From the NCBI GenBank assembly GCA_016271365.2, contig CM028129.1, positions 845,264,001 to 845,328,000 of the forward strand: a stretch of DNA of 64,000 nucleotides, given 5' to 3'. Of this stretch, positions 33,255 to 45,504 are shown one piece after another. Every line of letters begins with the position of its first letter. Position 1 is the first letter of the stretch. The translations under genes were made by a program, and so were the position numbers. The notes under the pieces were generated by a model. That model was not told where the DNA came from. It did not search any database and saw only the letters and a list, made by a program, of their open reading frames with translations. This DNA is from Neoceratodus forsteri (lineage: Eukaryota > Chordata > Ceratodontiformes > Ceratodontidae).

Positions 33255-34200
33255 TGAACATACGAACATACAAATTTGTCAGCAGAAATAGGCCACCTGG
33301 TCTATGAAGTCTGCTTGAGTATGCAGCTAGCACCCTCAATTTACAGCTGCCCCACCCCCCTCTCCCCTTCCCAATTACCCCATCTCACCTTGTCCCATTC
33401 CCATTTGAAACTACCCACTGTCTTACAGGCTACCATTTCCTCTGGTAGAGCACTCCATTCTGCTATGACCCTCTCTGTGAAATTGTGTCTCCTCATTTCC
33501 ATCTTAAATCTTCCCCCCTCCAATCTAAGGCCATGCCCTCTCATGTCCCTCCCCCTCCTCAGCCTGACTATCCCTTCAGTTCTCGCCTTGTTCATCCCCT
33601 TTATGTACTTAAAGGTTTCAGTCATATCTCTCAGTCCCTTCTCTCCTCCAAGGAGTACATGTTAAGCTCTATCAGCTTCTCCTCGTCCGGTCTGTCCTCC
33701 AATCCCTGGATCATCCTTGTTGCCCTGTGTTGTACCCCTTCCAGTAATTTCACATCCTTCTTCAAATATGGGCTCCAGAATTGCACACAGTACTCCAGGT
33801 GCAGCCTGACCAGTGCCCTGTAGAGAGGCAGGATCACCACCTTGCTCCTGGAGGAGATCCCTCTCGTGATACAACTCAGCAGCCTGTTGGCTTTAACTGC
33901 TGCCCTCCTACACTGCTCTGTATAGTTCATCTTACCCATTACAACCATCCCTAGATCCTTCTCCTCCTCGGTGGAACCTAGCTGCACCCCTCCCAGCTGG
34001 TAACCCCTCTCTGGGTTCTTTACTCCAAAGTGCAGGGCTTTGCATTTTTTCACATAGAACCCCAACTGCCATGCTTTCAATCACTCCACCAGTTTGGTCA
34101 GGTCATCCTGCAGCCCTGCCAACCTGCTATAACATCCACCACCGTCCCCAATTTGGTATCATCAGTGAATAGACTGATCTTATTCCTTGCTGTTAGGTTG
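33255..34200 (-). mobile_element. CR1-like LINE, 5'-truncated
   Basis: Minus-strand frames encode the RT end and C-terminus: FTDDTKLG (a variant of the FADDTK catalytic box) near 34170, KCKALHFGV, LGMVVMGKMNYTEQCRRA, ISSRSKVVILPLYRALVR, LHLEYCVQFWSPYLKKDV, RATRMIQGLEDRPDEEKL, then WSALPEEMVACKTVGSFK at about 33430. The tail near 33255-33300 reads AGACTTCATAGACCAGGTGG and ends GTATGTTCGTATGTTC. This is the conserved C-terminal half of CR1 ORF2. Part of the coding is open for 149 codons, so the copy is moderately young. Confidence 0.9.
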
Positions 34201-35439
34201 AATGGTAATTCTAGTAAGTATACATTTTTTGTTAAGTAAGAAATCCTTGAATCTTTTAGAATAGGACAAACCTTTTGAGATTTGTATCTGAAATGTCATT
34301 TTTTTCCTTAGGCCTTCACACATTTATAATTAAAGAAAAAGGCACCTGTAAGGAAACACTGCAAAATGAAATATGTAAATCAATTAATCACATATTTGAA
34401 AATATAAAAAAATTGATTTACTCTAGATCACCATTCTGGAGGTAGCAGCCAGTGGGCCATGAAACATTCAGGGGATTGAAACATTGGTTGGCAGATGTAT
34501 TATCTTTACAGTAAATAAATGCATGCAAATTATACATTGTTCCGATGACTAGAATCTTCCCGTTTATTTGTAGTAATGTTTGTCATTGTGAGAATCAACT
34601 CCCTTATGCTTTATCAATTTCATTTTCCCTCTTTTTTGAGAGGAATTGAGTCTCATCTGGCTTTTTACATGTTTCACTATCTCCTAAAAATGATAAAAAA
34701 TGAGTTTTCATGCCTGAGGAGGGGTGCAAAGCAAAATCCATGAATGTATTGATGTTTGTGGGAGTATGGGCTTGTGCTGATCCACTTGCTGAATTATCTT
34801 TTGAAAACCTAAGTTGGAGTGCATTAACAAAATAACAGTGTCCATGAGGTGAAGTGGCAATATGCCTGGTCTGAAAATGTGGGTTAAATCGGATTCCAAA
34901 TAGCCAAGTTATGGCCAAAGGTTAAAAAGCACAAAACTGCTTTTGTTGTTGTTGTTGTTGTTTTAGTCTTGTGCATTCTAAACCCAGTGCTATCCTAAAA
35001 AAAGTCTTATGAATAAAATGTGCAGAAAATGTTCTGTGCATGCCTGACAATTACATATTTAAATGATAATAGTTTTAAAACTAAACATTTTCCAATGAAA
35101 CCACCTATCAAATGTACCTTCTGGCATCAGACTCTAACAATCCTGAAAGTTTTAAGTTTCAGCTGTCAGCTGTTTTTGAGCTGCAGGTGAGAAAAAATAA
35201 TAATTTGGCAATTTGTATGTATATTAAACTTCTTGAACTATAACACCCCTGAACTGATTATTATCGAAATGTCAGAATCTAGAGATCCTGGGACCCAGAA
35301 TGCACATTCCAAATTTCTGTCTGTTCAAACAAGGCCACATTCTTAAGGTACAAAAGTAGGGGTTTAACACAGAAATGAATTTGTAACCCTAAATACAGGG
35401 ACACTACTGTGACTACATATATCATAGTGTTGCAGTAGT
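34201..35439. other. Unassigned AT-rich sequence
   Basis: No supported gene. A short GTT run lies near 34944-34963. Confidence 0.4.
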
Positions 35440-37490
35440 GCCATTGTAGTTAGGATTGAGTAGGCTGTTTAATATTAATCCCCTAACTTTGCACCTTGAC
35501 AGCTTTGCTGTATTCAATTGAATTGCATACAATTTTGCATGTACAGTCTAAGAGACAAGGTCTCTTGATTTGCTAAGTTTTGTTCCAGTCAGATGTGTGG
35601 ATTCTGGGATCCAGATAGTTCATTTTTATGAAAAGTTAGGGCTTTTTGTGTTTTTTTTTTGTTTTGTGTCATGGTCTACAGCCCAGACAGTTTAGAATTT
35701 TTGTCTGAAATTTTCAGGGTAAAAAGAACTTTTGCCAGAATGCTGCTTTCATTGGTTTGGTGAAAAAATATTAATCTATTCCCAAGTTATAAGGATTTGA
35801 AATTTCAGTTCTGAGCACTCTCAGTAGGGTCTTTTGGATCATTGTTTGATACCCTACTGAGCATGCTCAAAACCAACATTTCAAATCCTTATAACTTGGA
35901 AATGGATTAATATTTTTTTCACTAAACCAATGAAAGGCAACATTCTGGGGCAAGTCCTTTCTATCCTGAAAATTTTAGTCCCAAACTCCAAACCATGTGG
36001 TTGTAGGTGATGCCATAAAAACAGTAAAAACTTGGATTTTTCCTAAAAATGCATTATCCGGATCTTAGTTAGTTGCCGTATTGGTCCTTGTAAGAACAGA
36101 TCCAGAAACAAATGGTTTGATACCTTTTATTGGATCAACATAGATGTAACAAAAGAAAACAGTGCTTAAGCTTTCAGAATTGGTTGGTCCAAAAGCTTAA
36201 GCATTGTTTTCCTTTGTTACATCTATGTTGATCCAATAAAAGGTATCAAACCATTTGTTCCTGTATCTATCCGGATCTTAAAATCTATAAATCTGACTGG
36301 AACGAAACTCGGCAAATCAAGACACCTTGCCCCCCAGACTGTGCATGCAAATGTCCATGCAATTCTGTTGAAAGAGGCAGAAACTATTAATATATTTATA
36401 TACAGTATATATATATACATATATATATATATATCTACATGCAGTGTTGTAGTGGTGTGGTAGCACCAGTATAGTTAGGTTGAGTAGGCTGTTCAATCTT
36501 AAACCCTCATTTTGCACCTTAATAGCTTTTCCCCTGTTCAATGGAACTGCATAAAACTTTGAACGAACAGTCTGGGGAGGCAGGGTCCCTTGATTTTCCA
36601 AGTTTTGTTTGAGTTAGATGTGTGGATGCCGGGATCCAGATAGTGCATTTTTAGAAAAGTTTGGGTTTTTTTGCTGGGTTTTTTTGGTATGTCATGGCCT
36701 ACAGCCCAGATAGTTTGGAATTTTGGCCTGAATTGTTCAGGGTAAAAAGAGCTTTTCCCAGAATGCTGCTTTCATTGGTTTGGAGAAAAAGTATTAATCC
36801 ATTCCCAAGTTATAAGGATTTGAAATTTCAGTCCTGAGCATACTCAGTAGGGTCTTTGGATTGTTGTTTGATACCCTACTGAGCAAGCTCAGAACTAAAA
36901 TTTCAAATCCTTATAAGTTGGAAATGGATTAATAATTTTTTCCCCAAACCAACAAAAGGCACCATTCTGGGGCGAGCCCTTTCTACCCTGAAAATTTCAG
37001 ACCAAAACACCAAATCATGTGGTTGTAGGTGATGCCAAAATAACAGTAAAAACCTGAATGTTTCCTAAAATGCACTATCCAGATCTTAAAATCTACAAAT
37101 CTGACTGGACCAAAACTTGGCAAGTCAAGACACCTTGCCCCCCAGACTGTGCAAGCAAATGTTTGTGCAATTCCCTTGAATGAGGGATAAACTATTAATA
37201 TATTTATATACAGTATATATATCTACATACAGTATTGTGGCGGTGCAGTGGCACCACTGTAGTTTGGGTTGAGTAGGTTGTTTAATGTTAAACCCCCTAA
37301 CTTTGTACCTTAATAGCTTTTCTTCTGCTCAATGGAATTGTGCAAATTTTGCATGTACAGTCGGGGGCAAGGTCTCTTGATTTGCTAAGTTTTGTTCCAG
37401 ACAGATGTGTGTATTCTGAGATCTGGATAGTCCATTTTTAGGAAAACGATCTGGGTTTTTGCTGTTTTTTTTTTTTTTTTTGTCATCACC
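35440..37490. repeat. Tandem ~800-bp palindromic repeat, about 2.3 copies
   Basis: GATTGAGTAGGCTGTTTAAT and variants start units at about 35455, 36480 and 37270. The spacing is about 800 bp once a 213-bp insertion plus duplication in unit 1 is removed. Within each full unit the left half (GGTCTCTTGATTTGCTAAGT, TTTTCAGGGTAAAAAG, AAGTTATAAGGATTTGAAAT) is the inverted complement of the right half (about 420-bp arms, 75-85% by eye). The fold centres lie near 35845 and 36868. The third unit holds only the left half and stops at the LINE tail at 37500. Confidence 0.88.
36068..36267 (-). mobile_element. 200-bp foldback insertion with 13-bp target duplication
   Basis: TATCCGGATCTTA occurs on both sides (36055-36067 and 36268-36280), and the insert is absent from the sister unit near 37080. 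The insert holds an inverted pair of about 75 bp (TGGTTTGATACCTTTTATTG ... ACCA) around a short centre near 36180. A lone GGACCAATACGGCAAC motif (minus strand) lies at one edge. The tail phrase TGATCCAATAAAAGGTATCA suggests a retroelement 3' end copied in two orientations. The family is uncertain. Confidence 0.8.
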
Positions 37491-37497
37491 TACAGCC

Positions 37498-38290
37498 CAG
37501 ATTTTAATTTTTTATTTATTTTATTTAAAAGTTTGGTGCCCGGGGGAGGCACGCTGAGCTGAGTCTTGTTTCCAGGTGTGACCTGGGAAGGGGGACAAGG
37601 GAGGCAAGGTTACAGATTACCATACAGGTTACAATATGCCTGGATAAGAGTAAAGTACAATCCAATATACAATTGCACATATAACACAAGAGATAAGACT
37701 AAACATCAAGGTTTGCTTGGGTTGCAATGCAATGAGTACACCAAGAGCACTTAGTTGGGACAAAACTAGCTGTGCTTGGCTAATATGTCTTTAGCAGCAA
37801 GATAGGCAGCCAGATAGGCAGCAGGGGACTTAGCCCAGTCGATAACATGAGCAGGAGGGAGGTGGAGAGTAGGAGAGGGTATATTTAAAAAGATTTAGTG
37901 AGGATAGCATGCAGAGTGATGAAGGAAGGGAGTTCCAACAGATGGGGAAATGGTATGAGAAAGTGGCCTTCCCAGAGTTTGACTGTGGACAGGGAATGGC
38001 CAGAGTGAGAAGGTTTCTTGAATGGAGATGGTAGGATGGCTGGGAGATAGGGAAAGGAGGAAGTGAGGTGAGGGTGAGGGAGCTGAACCAGTATTTGGCT
38101 GTAATAATGGAGGTGTGGTGGTGGGTGGGTGGAATGATAAAGAGGAGTAGAGGATACAGTGGTTTGTCCTAGTGGGAGCATTTAAGGCAAAATGGCAAAA
38201 GGCATTAAATAGCGAGTCTTAACCTTGTCTGCACTGTAGTGATCTAAACTGTTAACTTCATCCACTGGGGAGCTGCAAAGAATAAGAGGT
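37498..38290 (-). mobile_element. 5'-truncated LINE sharing the SINE tail
   Basis: On the minus strand the tail reads AGGTCACACCTGGAAACAAG then CAGCTCAGCGTGCC before an A-rich end with AAATAAA repeats (37498-37530). Upstream, TTCCCATCTGTTGGAACTCC and related phrases match the LINE at 21472-22514 (compare 37935-37985 with 22140-22185, and 38170-38215 with 22300-22345). Coding is badly decayed. Confidence 0.75.
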
Positions 38291-39047
38291 GTCATGGGGC
38301 TCATGTAAGAGATTTGTAAAGGATACAACCTTTTTAAAGGACCCTTAAGTTATTGATACTATAGTATATGTTTGGGGTCAGAGTAAAGTCTGTCATGCAA
38401 TGTTGACAAAGAGAACAATTCTGGGGGCCATGTTCTCTTGTGTGTAACTGTAAATATGTTAATAAATATGACAATGAATTATCCCGTAGCAGAGTGATTT
38501 ATTTCTGACATGACAAAAGGGGCACTAAGCGCAGCTCATAAAGAGGTAAATGGAATGGAAAGGAACTGTACATAGCTAGAGAATGAGTGTATTTGGCTTA
38601 AATAAGGGGTTCTTCTGGTGAGCAGTTTCTACCTATCCCTACATGTGGAGGATACTCCTGGGGCAGTCCCCAATCCTAGTCTCTGCATGATGCCAAGAGA
38701 GGGTTATTATATGGTATCACCCCCCCCAGATGAAAGAAAAGTAACAGCAGCCACAGCTAAGGGAAATTTGTGGACTGTAGGCCATCTAGTCCAGGAAGTA
38801 AAGGGACTAGATGGAGAGACAGAGTAAAAAGAAGAGGAAGTTACACATACTGTATACTCTACTCACCAGCATGCCAGTCATGGAGGATGAGCCAGAATAA
38901 AAAAAAAAAACTCTGGTCAGAGCCAACACGGCTGCTATACATTAACATGAAACACAGTTCTAGTTTTTTTCTCTTTTGTTACAGATGTCCTTCAAAAAAT
39001 GTAATGCTTTAATTGATATAGTCTACTTTGACTGATTTTGTTGTTAA
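38291..39047. other. Unassigned; contains one copy of a dispersed ~70-bp repeat
   Basis: At 38837-38907 the sequence AAGTTACACATACTG ... CTCACCAGCATGCCAGTCATG is close to 53395-53452. The rest is AT-rich with no gene. Confidence 0.45.
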
Positions 39048-39453
39048 AGTGTGATGTGTTACATTTTAGGGGTGCAGCTGCAGAGCTTTTTTGTCCATTA
39101 TGCATAGGTTTAGGTACAACACCACCTGGTTATTGATGATTTGCAGGACTTGACCTCTGATGGTAAATCGTGCATGTATTGATGTGTGACTACTGTTATA
39201 TTGTATATGGGGATATCCACAGATTTACAGCAGCATCAACACAAACCTATTCCCTCAGACACATTTGCAAATCTGCCTCCTTCAATTCCCCATATACAAT
39301 ATTACAATAGTCATACATCGATGTATGCACAATTTGCCATCAGAGATCAAGCCCTGCAAAACTTTGATAATCAGGTGCTGTTGCACCTAAACCTGTACAT
39401 ACTGGAACAATAGCTCTGGGGTTGGACCCCTTAAATGTGTCACATCACACAGT
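39048..39453. mobile_element. ~400-bp foldback element
   Basis: Left arm blocks GTGATGTGTTACATTTTAGG, GGTTTAGGTACAAC, CTCTGATGGTAAATCGTGCA and GTTATATTGTATATGGGGA recur inverted in the right arm up to GTCACATCAC near 39450. The arms are about 165 bp with a loop near 39222-39285. There is no coding sequence. No clear target duplication was found. Confidence 0.8.
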
Positions 39454-39747
39454 CCAGAGATGGTCCTGATACTCCCACCAACTCCTCTGCTCTCAGCCAC
39501 TGCTTCTGAAACACCCATATCGCCTGCCTGTAACAGTTCTATAAGCAGGGGCATCACAAATGTCTGTGCCCAGGTTTCCAAGGGTTACCCGGCTTTGTGC
39601 ATGAATTGCCAATTTGACCTCCTTGCCCTTCCACACATGGTCCTTATAGTAATAATCCTAGGGACTGTGGCTCATTGAAGTTGTAAGTGCTCTGGCTGCA
39701 GTTGATAAGGCAAACACAACATTCCAGTATTTTACTCAAGAAGCACT

Positions 39748-39987
39748 TTGTACATTAAGATTCTAGATTGGCTGCCTCCTCCTGACCTTCCTTGTGCCGT
39801 GTCATTGATGGGAGATCAACTGGATCAGATCACCCACCTAAATTATAGTGAGCTCTCCATGGGGGATCCCATGAAGCTGCCCACAGGGGACCCCACCAGC
39901 ATCGAGAAGGACGAGCTCTGGGTCAGGGTCACCTATTTCTTCTCAGATGAGCAGGAGGAGATGATCAATGACAGGGTGACAACCTAA
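39748..39987 (+). other. Isolated 79-codon ORF, possible relic of a coding exon
   Basis: The 3' two thirds have GC-rich, codon-like sequence encoding PTGDPTSIEKDELWVRVTYF and FSDEQEEMIND, unlike the AT-rich surroundings. I do not recognise the protein. It may be a processed pseudogene piece or one exon of a gene not otherwise visible. No flanking splice sites are convincing. Confidence 0.3.
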
Positions 39988-41098
39988 CTGAGTGTGAAAT
40001 TCAACCAAAGGGCAGATGAATGGGAAAAATACACAAATGCATCACCAACACAGGCTGCTAGAATACTTTAAAAGCAGCAAAAGATAAACTTTATAGAGAC
40101 TTTCAATTCTCTAATGGCATGCTAAGCACACACTGGGTGCACACATGATCAAAAATGTCCTAAGTTTATATATTTTGTATTTTCCCTATGCTTTCATAAA
40201 TACCCTATTGAAGTGGTCTCTGTTCCAAACTGCCGGGGGAGAGAGGAACTGCCCCAAGAAATCTTCTGAGTCCATTGAGCAGAAGGGTCAGCAGAATGTG
40301 GACTGCTGATAAAATTACTACTGGAAAGGCTAGGCTGGGTGCCCTGCAGAGGATAACTGTGAAGGTTGATCAGAGGGCTGAACTTAGACAAGTACACCTC
40401 TCCTGATGTCAGTTCTCCTACTTGTTACCAAGTTCAGTCCCAGTTCTGGACTACTGTAGTGTGCAGCTATGGGGCTTAGACATCTGTGCTTCTACATAGG
40501 GATAATGTACAGCCAAACACAGAAGTAAACGAGACTAGAATGGGAATTTATTTTATGTTTGGCTGCCCATAAACATGGACAAAAGCAATCAGCTGTTCTG
40601 CACAGGTGGCACTCTCACTGGAGCATGAAAAAGTGTTTTCTCTGTAGGACAGCTGTACCACTCATAATAGACTGAGTGATAACATCTGCAGTTTTTTTTT
40701 TAATAAAAAAAATGGCACATTGATTTATGGTTTCACTGCTTAAAAAAAGTGGCATCCACATGTTCGATCTTTCAGCGTGGTTGCACATGTCACTGTCAGG
40801 TAAACACAAGTGAAATCAGCCAAGATGATTAGTTGAGATTTCCAGGCTATGAATCCCCCTTCTCCTTGTATAGCCATGTGGGCTGAATATCTAAAAGTAC
40901 TATGTTTCACAAACACAAACAAATATAATATAAAAAAAATAAAATAGGGAGAGTTGCTTTTTTTTTTTATAAAACTTGCTCACCCTGGCATGCCTCTGAA
41001 ACAGTCGTTAATTTTCACTGTGTGAATTTTTTTTTTAAAGATCACCCTGTCAGACACTGATTCTGCTTATGTTTTCCTTTTTGATTTTGTCAGTATGT
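39988..41098. other. Unassigned AT-rich sequence
   Basis: No supported gene or named repeat. Confidence 0.4.
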
Positions 41099-43655
41099 GT
41101 GTTCACTGACCTACGCAGCCAGTATAGTGTTATGCTTATGTAACTGTATTAGTTTGGTTGTGGCTGTTCGCACTCTCTATTCCAGAGGAATTGCCACCCT
41201 GTAGGGGTATGAAAGCAAGGAACTCTCAGAGGGGGTTCCACCCCTAGAGGTGCCGCGGGACGGTTCCCATGGCTAAAGTTACCTTAGGAATCCCCCTAAG
41301 GAGAGTGCACTGCCGCTGGAGGAGGAGGGAAGGGGAGGATGGTGGGGCAAAGATAAAATGCTTCACAGTGAGGCTGACAGGAACTGCTTATATAGCTCAG
41401 GAAGTGGGAGTGGCTGGCTGCTTGGTCACCAAACTACAGGCAAAGCCTTTCAATTCACTGACCTATGCAGCCAGTATAGTGTTATGCTTATGTAACTGTA
41501 TTAGTTTGGTTGTGGCCATTCACACTCTATTCCAGAGGAATTACCACCCTGTAGGGGTACGAAAGCAAGGAACTCTCGGAGAGGGTTCCGCCCCTAGAGG
41601 TGCCATGGAACGGTTCCCGTGGCTAAAGGTACCTTAGGAATCCCCAAAAGAAATGTAGTATCATCCCCAAAAAGAGGCAACATGATGTGTATGAGCAAGC
41701 AGTAACAGTGACGTAGAAGCAGTAACTGCAACATAGTAGTAGAGAAGAATAGTGATGGCTTGTATGAGAGAAGGGGATCCCTTAAGGAGAGAGGGAATGG
41801 CAGGACATCCTCCACCTCCATCCAACAATGGAACCTACCTAAGGAAACTAGGGGAAACAACTATGCTACCTAAGTGTTATGACCTGAGGCAATGGAGAAG
41901 AGGAAAAAACCCTATGAGGAGGAAATCTCTGGGGATCCAAGGCCTAGGTTGCCTTCCCTTCAGGCTTGGGAAAATGTATATAGTGATGTCTCTGCAGCTG
42001 CAATTTGGAAAACCCAATTAAAGGGAGGTGGAAATATTCCAATTTGAAGGAAGACTCTCACTCAGACCCTCTAGCGGGAACGTCATGGAAGGTTCCGAGA
42101 AAACTTTGCAACAATACAAGCATCCAAGGCGCAGGAGAAGAGCAACAACTGCTGAGGCACTCACCTGGCCTACCCACCCTAAATCAAACCAGGTGAACCA
42201 GGGGCAGTTGTGGGGAGAATGCGGTGAAGGTGCCTTGCTAGGGAAACCACTAAAGTCAATGGCCAACCGTTATAGTGGAACACTAGAGCCAAAGGAGATC
42301 GTCGCAACCACCCTTCACCACTAGTCTTAAATTCTACACCAGGAGCTGCTGTCATGTAGCAGGCAGCTAAAGCCAAGCCTGGGGTGAGGACATTGCCAGC
42401 TATGGGCCAGGTGAGAAGGATCCCTCCCCAAGTTTGACACGCTCGATGATGCGGACTAAATACAGAGTGAGACCGTCGCCTGCAGGAACCTTCGCCAGAT
42501 TAGAATGGCTGGCATGCCCCAGAATTGATTGAGAGCTGTAAAGCTGGTGAGTTGAATGAACACGGCATGCTGAGATCATAATGAGCATTGAGTGCTGAGA
42601 CCGTGCAAGGTCGGATGCAGATTGAGAGCAGTAGAATCCCAGGTGAAGCCGAGGGGATGGCACTAGGCATAAAGCAATGGTTTGCGTAAGCAAGGAGCTA
42701 TGGTTGCATAAGCAAATGGGAACCTGATAGGTCATTAAGCAGTAGTAGTAGTAATAGGTGGACCTGCATAACAACTGTATAGCAAGTAAACAGCACTGAG
42801 TTCGGGACAAGCCAGCCAGACATGAATAGCCAAATCAAGGTAACAAACTCTGAGGATTTTTGGCAGCAAAGACAGGATTTAGAACAAAATTAATTAACCA
42901 CATAGGCCACGACCCCCCAAACACCTCCCAGTCCCCGCCGTAGGACAAACAAGGAAGCGATAAAGGGCCGAGAACCACATGCAGATATAAAAGCTAGTTT
43001 AATAGCCTCAGCAGGAGCTTCAGCTAACCTCAGAGTAAACAAGGTAGAATAGGAATGTATGTAAACAATGCAGCAGCAGGAAGCAAGAGGGCCTGTACAG
43101 CAGTAGTTAAATGAGTACAGTGTTAAAACAGAGGCACTGGGTACAATAGTAATTAAAGTAAACAGTCAGCAGCAGTGGCTGAAGTTGTAGGTAAGTGAAA
43201 GCAGTAGCATGAGCTCTGAGAAGGTTTGCAGTTGCAGTGTAGTAAATTGAGAGTTGTAACTGAAAGCAAGCAGAATGAGCTCTGTAGTAGCAGTATGCTA
43301 GGAGTTTTAAAAATAAAAGCCCCCCAAAAGAGGAAAACAAAACACAGCAAAACAGAAAACAGGGAAAGGCCCCTCCCAAAAAAAAACAAGAAACAAAACA
43401 CAGGGAAGCACACAGCCGGAGGAAAGATACAAACCAGAAGCAGGAAAACAAACACTGAAGTCCAGCAGAGACACACAGAATCAGCAGGCTGGGGGGAGGG
43501 GTAGGACCCAGCCAGCTAGGAGGACAAACCAACATAACCTCTAGCTGCAAAGACAAAATACTTCACGGTGAGGCTGAGAGGAACTGCTTATATAGCTCAG
43601 GAAGTGGGAGTGGCTTGGTGCTTGGTCACCGAACTACAGGCAAAGCCTTTCAATT
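41099..43655. mobile_element. LTR-like element built of two direct-repeat modules
   Basis: Module A (about 190 bp, TCACTGACCTAYGCAGCC to TAGGAATCCCC) lies at 41099-41291 and 41458-41645. Module B (about 105 bp, with CTTATATAGCTCAGGAAGTG) lies at 41349-41457 and 43552-43655. Order: A, 57 bp, B, A, 1.9 kb, B. The TATA-like TTATATAG in module B and a purine-rich GGGGGGAGGGG tract at 43491 before the last B fit LTR-element anatomy. No gag or pol coding is visible in the 1.9-kb interior. A non-autonomous LTR element is the best guess. Confidence 0.5.
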
Positions 43656-43994
43656 GTGAAACATAGAACTTTTACATAAATAGTGTCATGTCCCACCAAA
43701 AAAGCAAAGAAGGCTTTTGCACTGTGATGGAGATGCGGTGCTCTTTGGAAGCTGGCTAAAACTCAAAATAGTCACAAACATTTAAGTGTGGAGAGCATTC
43801 AGGGTAGACTGTGACCATACAGTTCAACTGGGTAATGTAATGCACAAATGCAAATCCACAACCAAAGTTGTATTTATAAAAAAACAAGTTCTGTGTGTGA
43901 GACTTTGACACATGATTACTGTGAGACTGACTCTTAGGCAAGAGTGCTAGCAACTGGACCTCACTGACATATAATAGTTAATAATAATGAATAG
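43656..43994. other. Unassigned spacer
   Basis: No gene. TAG at 43992-43994 is the left duplication of the next element. Confidence 0.4.
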
Positions 43995-45350
43995 GGCCTA
44001 GATATTCAAAAGTCCCCTGCAAACTTGCACAAGTACCTGCGCCACACATCTGAAATGCACCAGCCCAAAATAATGAGATATTCAGACGCTGCACCATGAG
44101 TTGCGCTAGCACATGTCTGGTTGAATATCCTGAAATGCACGATCACACAGTGAGAGATGCACGGTGCTGCAGGAAACCTGAGCCTTATGTGGAGCATGGG
44201 AAAATGCACGATGCAAACCACTTGCGCAGTGTGAAAAACTACAATATTCAGCCAGGATATGCAAATGACCTCATTGCACATTCCAAGTCCATCTTCCACA
44301 TTTGCAACACATTACTGGAATGTATTCAGGCCATTTTGCATACCGTGGGCATGCTCAGTTTCAGCTTTGCTGGGCTGACCCACCATTCCACAATGGTGAA
44401 CAGGAGATATTGCAGCCTAGCAGGCAGGTGTGATGAAAGGTATGTGTGTGTGTGTGGGTGGGTGCACTGTCTTGGCCTGGATACAGTGCTATCACCCATA
44501 GCCATGCACAGTGAAGCACAAAGAACTGGCACTGACCACCAACTGTAGTACACTCCTCTTGTAGTGTTTTATGTCACCAAACTCCGACAACACAGCGCAG
44601 CACAGCTACATGTGGAGGGATACTCACACCTGGTTGACTAGCTCCCCATAGCCATGTACAGGGTCAGACAGGGGAACAGGGGGCCCACCTGGACAGTTGC
44701 CACTGGTGCTACCTGGACATGTAACAGGGGTGGGCACAGGGTGACACAGACTGCTAGGGCTACCACACATATGTGAAACACCAGTTCCATATGCTGCATA
44801 CCATCACCTGCAGTGCCCCACACACCCCAGTATGGGAGGAACCTGGTGGGCACTACAAGGGATAGCAGTATGCAGACAGTGACCGGCTGCTGGGTTGCTA
44901 CATCCAGGGAGTGGTGTGGGGTGTTGCTCCATGGATGGTGCCAGTGGCTCAGGGTTCATCCATCCTGGCATGACTGCTATGTGTGGGTGCCTGCAGCATA
45001 TCCTGCTGTACCTCCAGGGGCTGTATTCAGACAGCCTGCCTGCAGTTCTGTGGCCTGCCTGTGGGTGGGTGGCTGGCCATTTAGGCATACTTTTTCCACA
45101 CCTATCTTTGAGCCGCTCATCTCTAAGATGCGCTGCACATGCACTGCACATTTCAGCTGAATATAGGGATGCACAGCACATTCATGGGAACGCCCCCTCT
45201 ACATGTGCTGCATACACTATGGATGCGCGATTGCGCATCCAGAGATGCACGATGCATCTCTCCCTTTTGAATATCATAGTTCTGCCCATCTTCTGAGATG
45301 CGTGGTGCAGCTCCACTTTGTGCCGTGCATCTGCTTTGAATATCTAGACC
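43995..45350. mobile_element. 1.36-kb non-autonomous Harbinger
   Basis: The ends GGCCTAGATATTCAAA and (inverted) GGTCTAGATATTCAAA match the TIR of the 7.75-kb Harbinger, and TAG flanks both sides (43992-43994, 45351-45353). The internal segment ATATTCAGCCAGGATATGCA (about 44250) is nearly the inverted copy of the Harbinger upstream region near 8575-8600. No intact coding frame is present. It is probably mobilised by a related full element. Confidence 0.85.
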
Positions 45351-45504
45351 TAGATACTCAAAATACAACACACCTGAAAGTAGCTTAATCTTTAATTACC
45401 TTGCATGCTCATTAATATGACCATCCCTGTGCAGAGTCCAGCATGTCTGTAGGACTCAGTGGTATCTGAAAGGTTCACACATAAACCGTCAGGTGTGTTA
45501 GTGT

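Noticed and set aside
43107..43556. 149-codon minus-strand ORF rich in Phe/Leu/Cys as a membrane protein
   Set aside because: Antisense reading of A-rich noncoding sequence inside the LTR-like element. It has no recognisable family and no similar ORF nearby.
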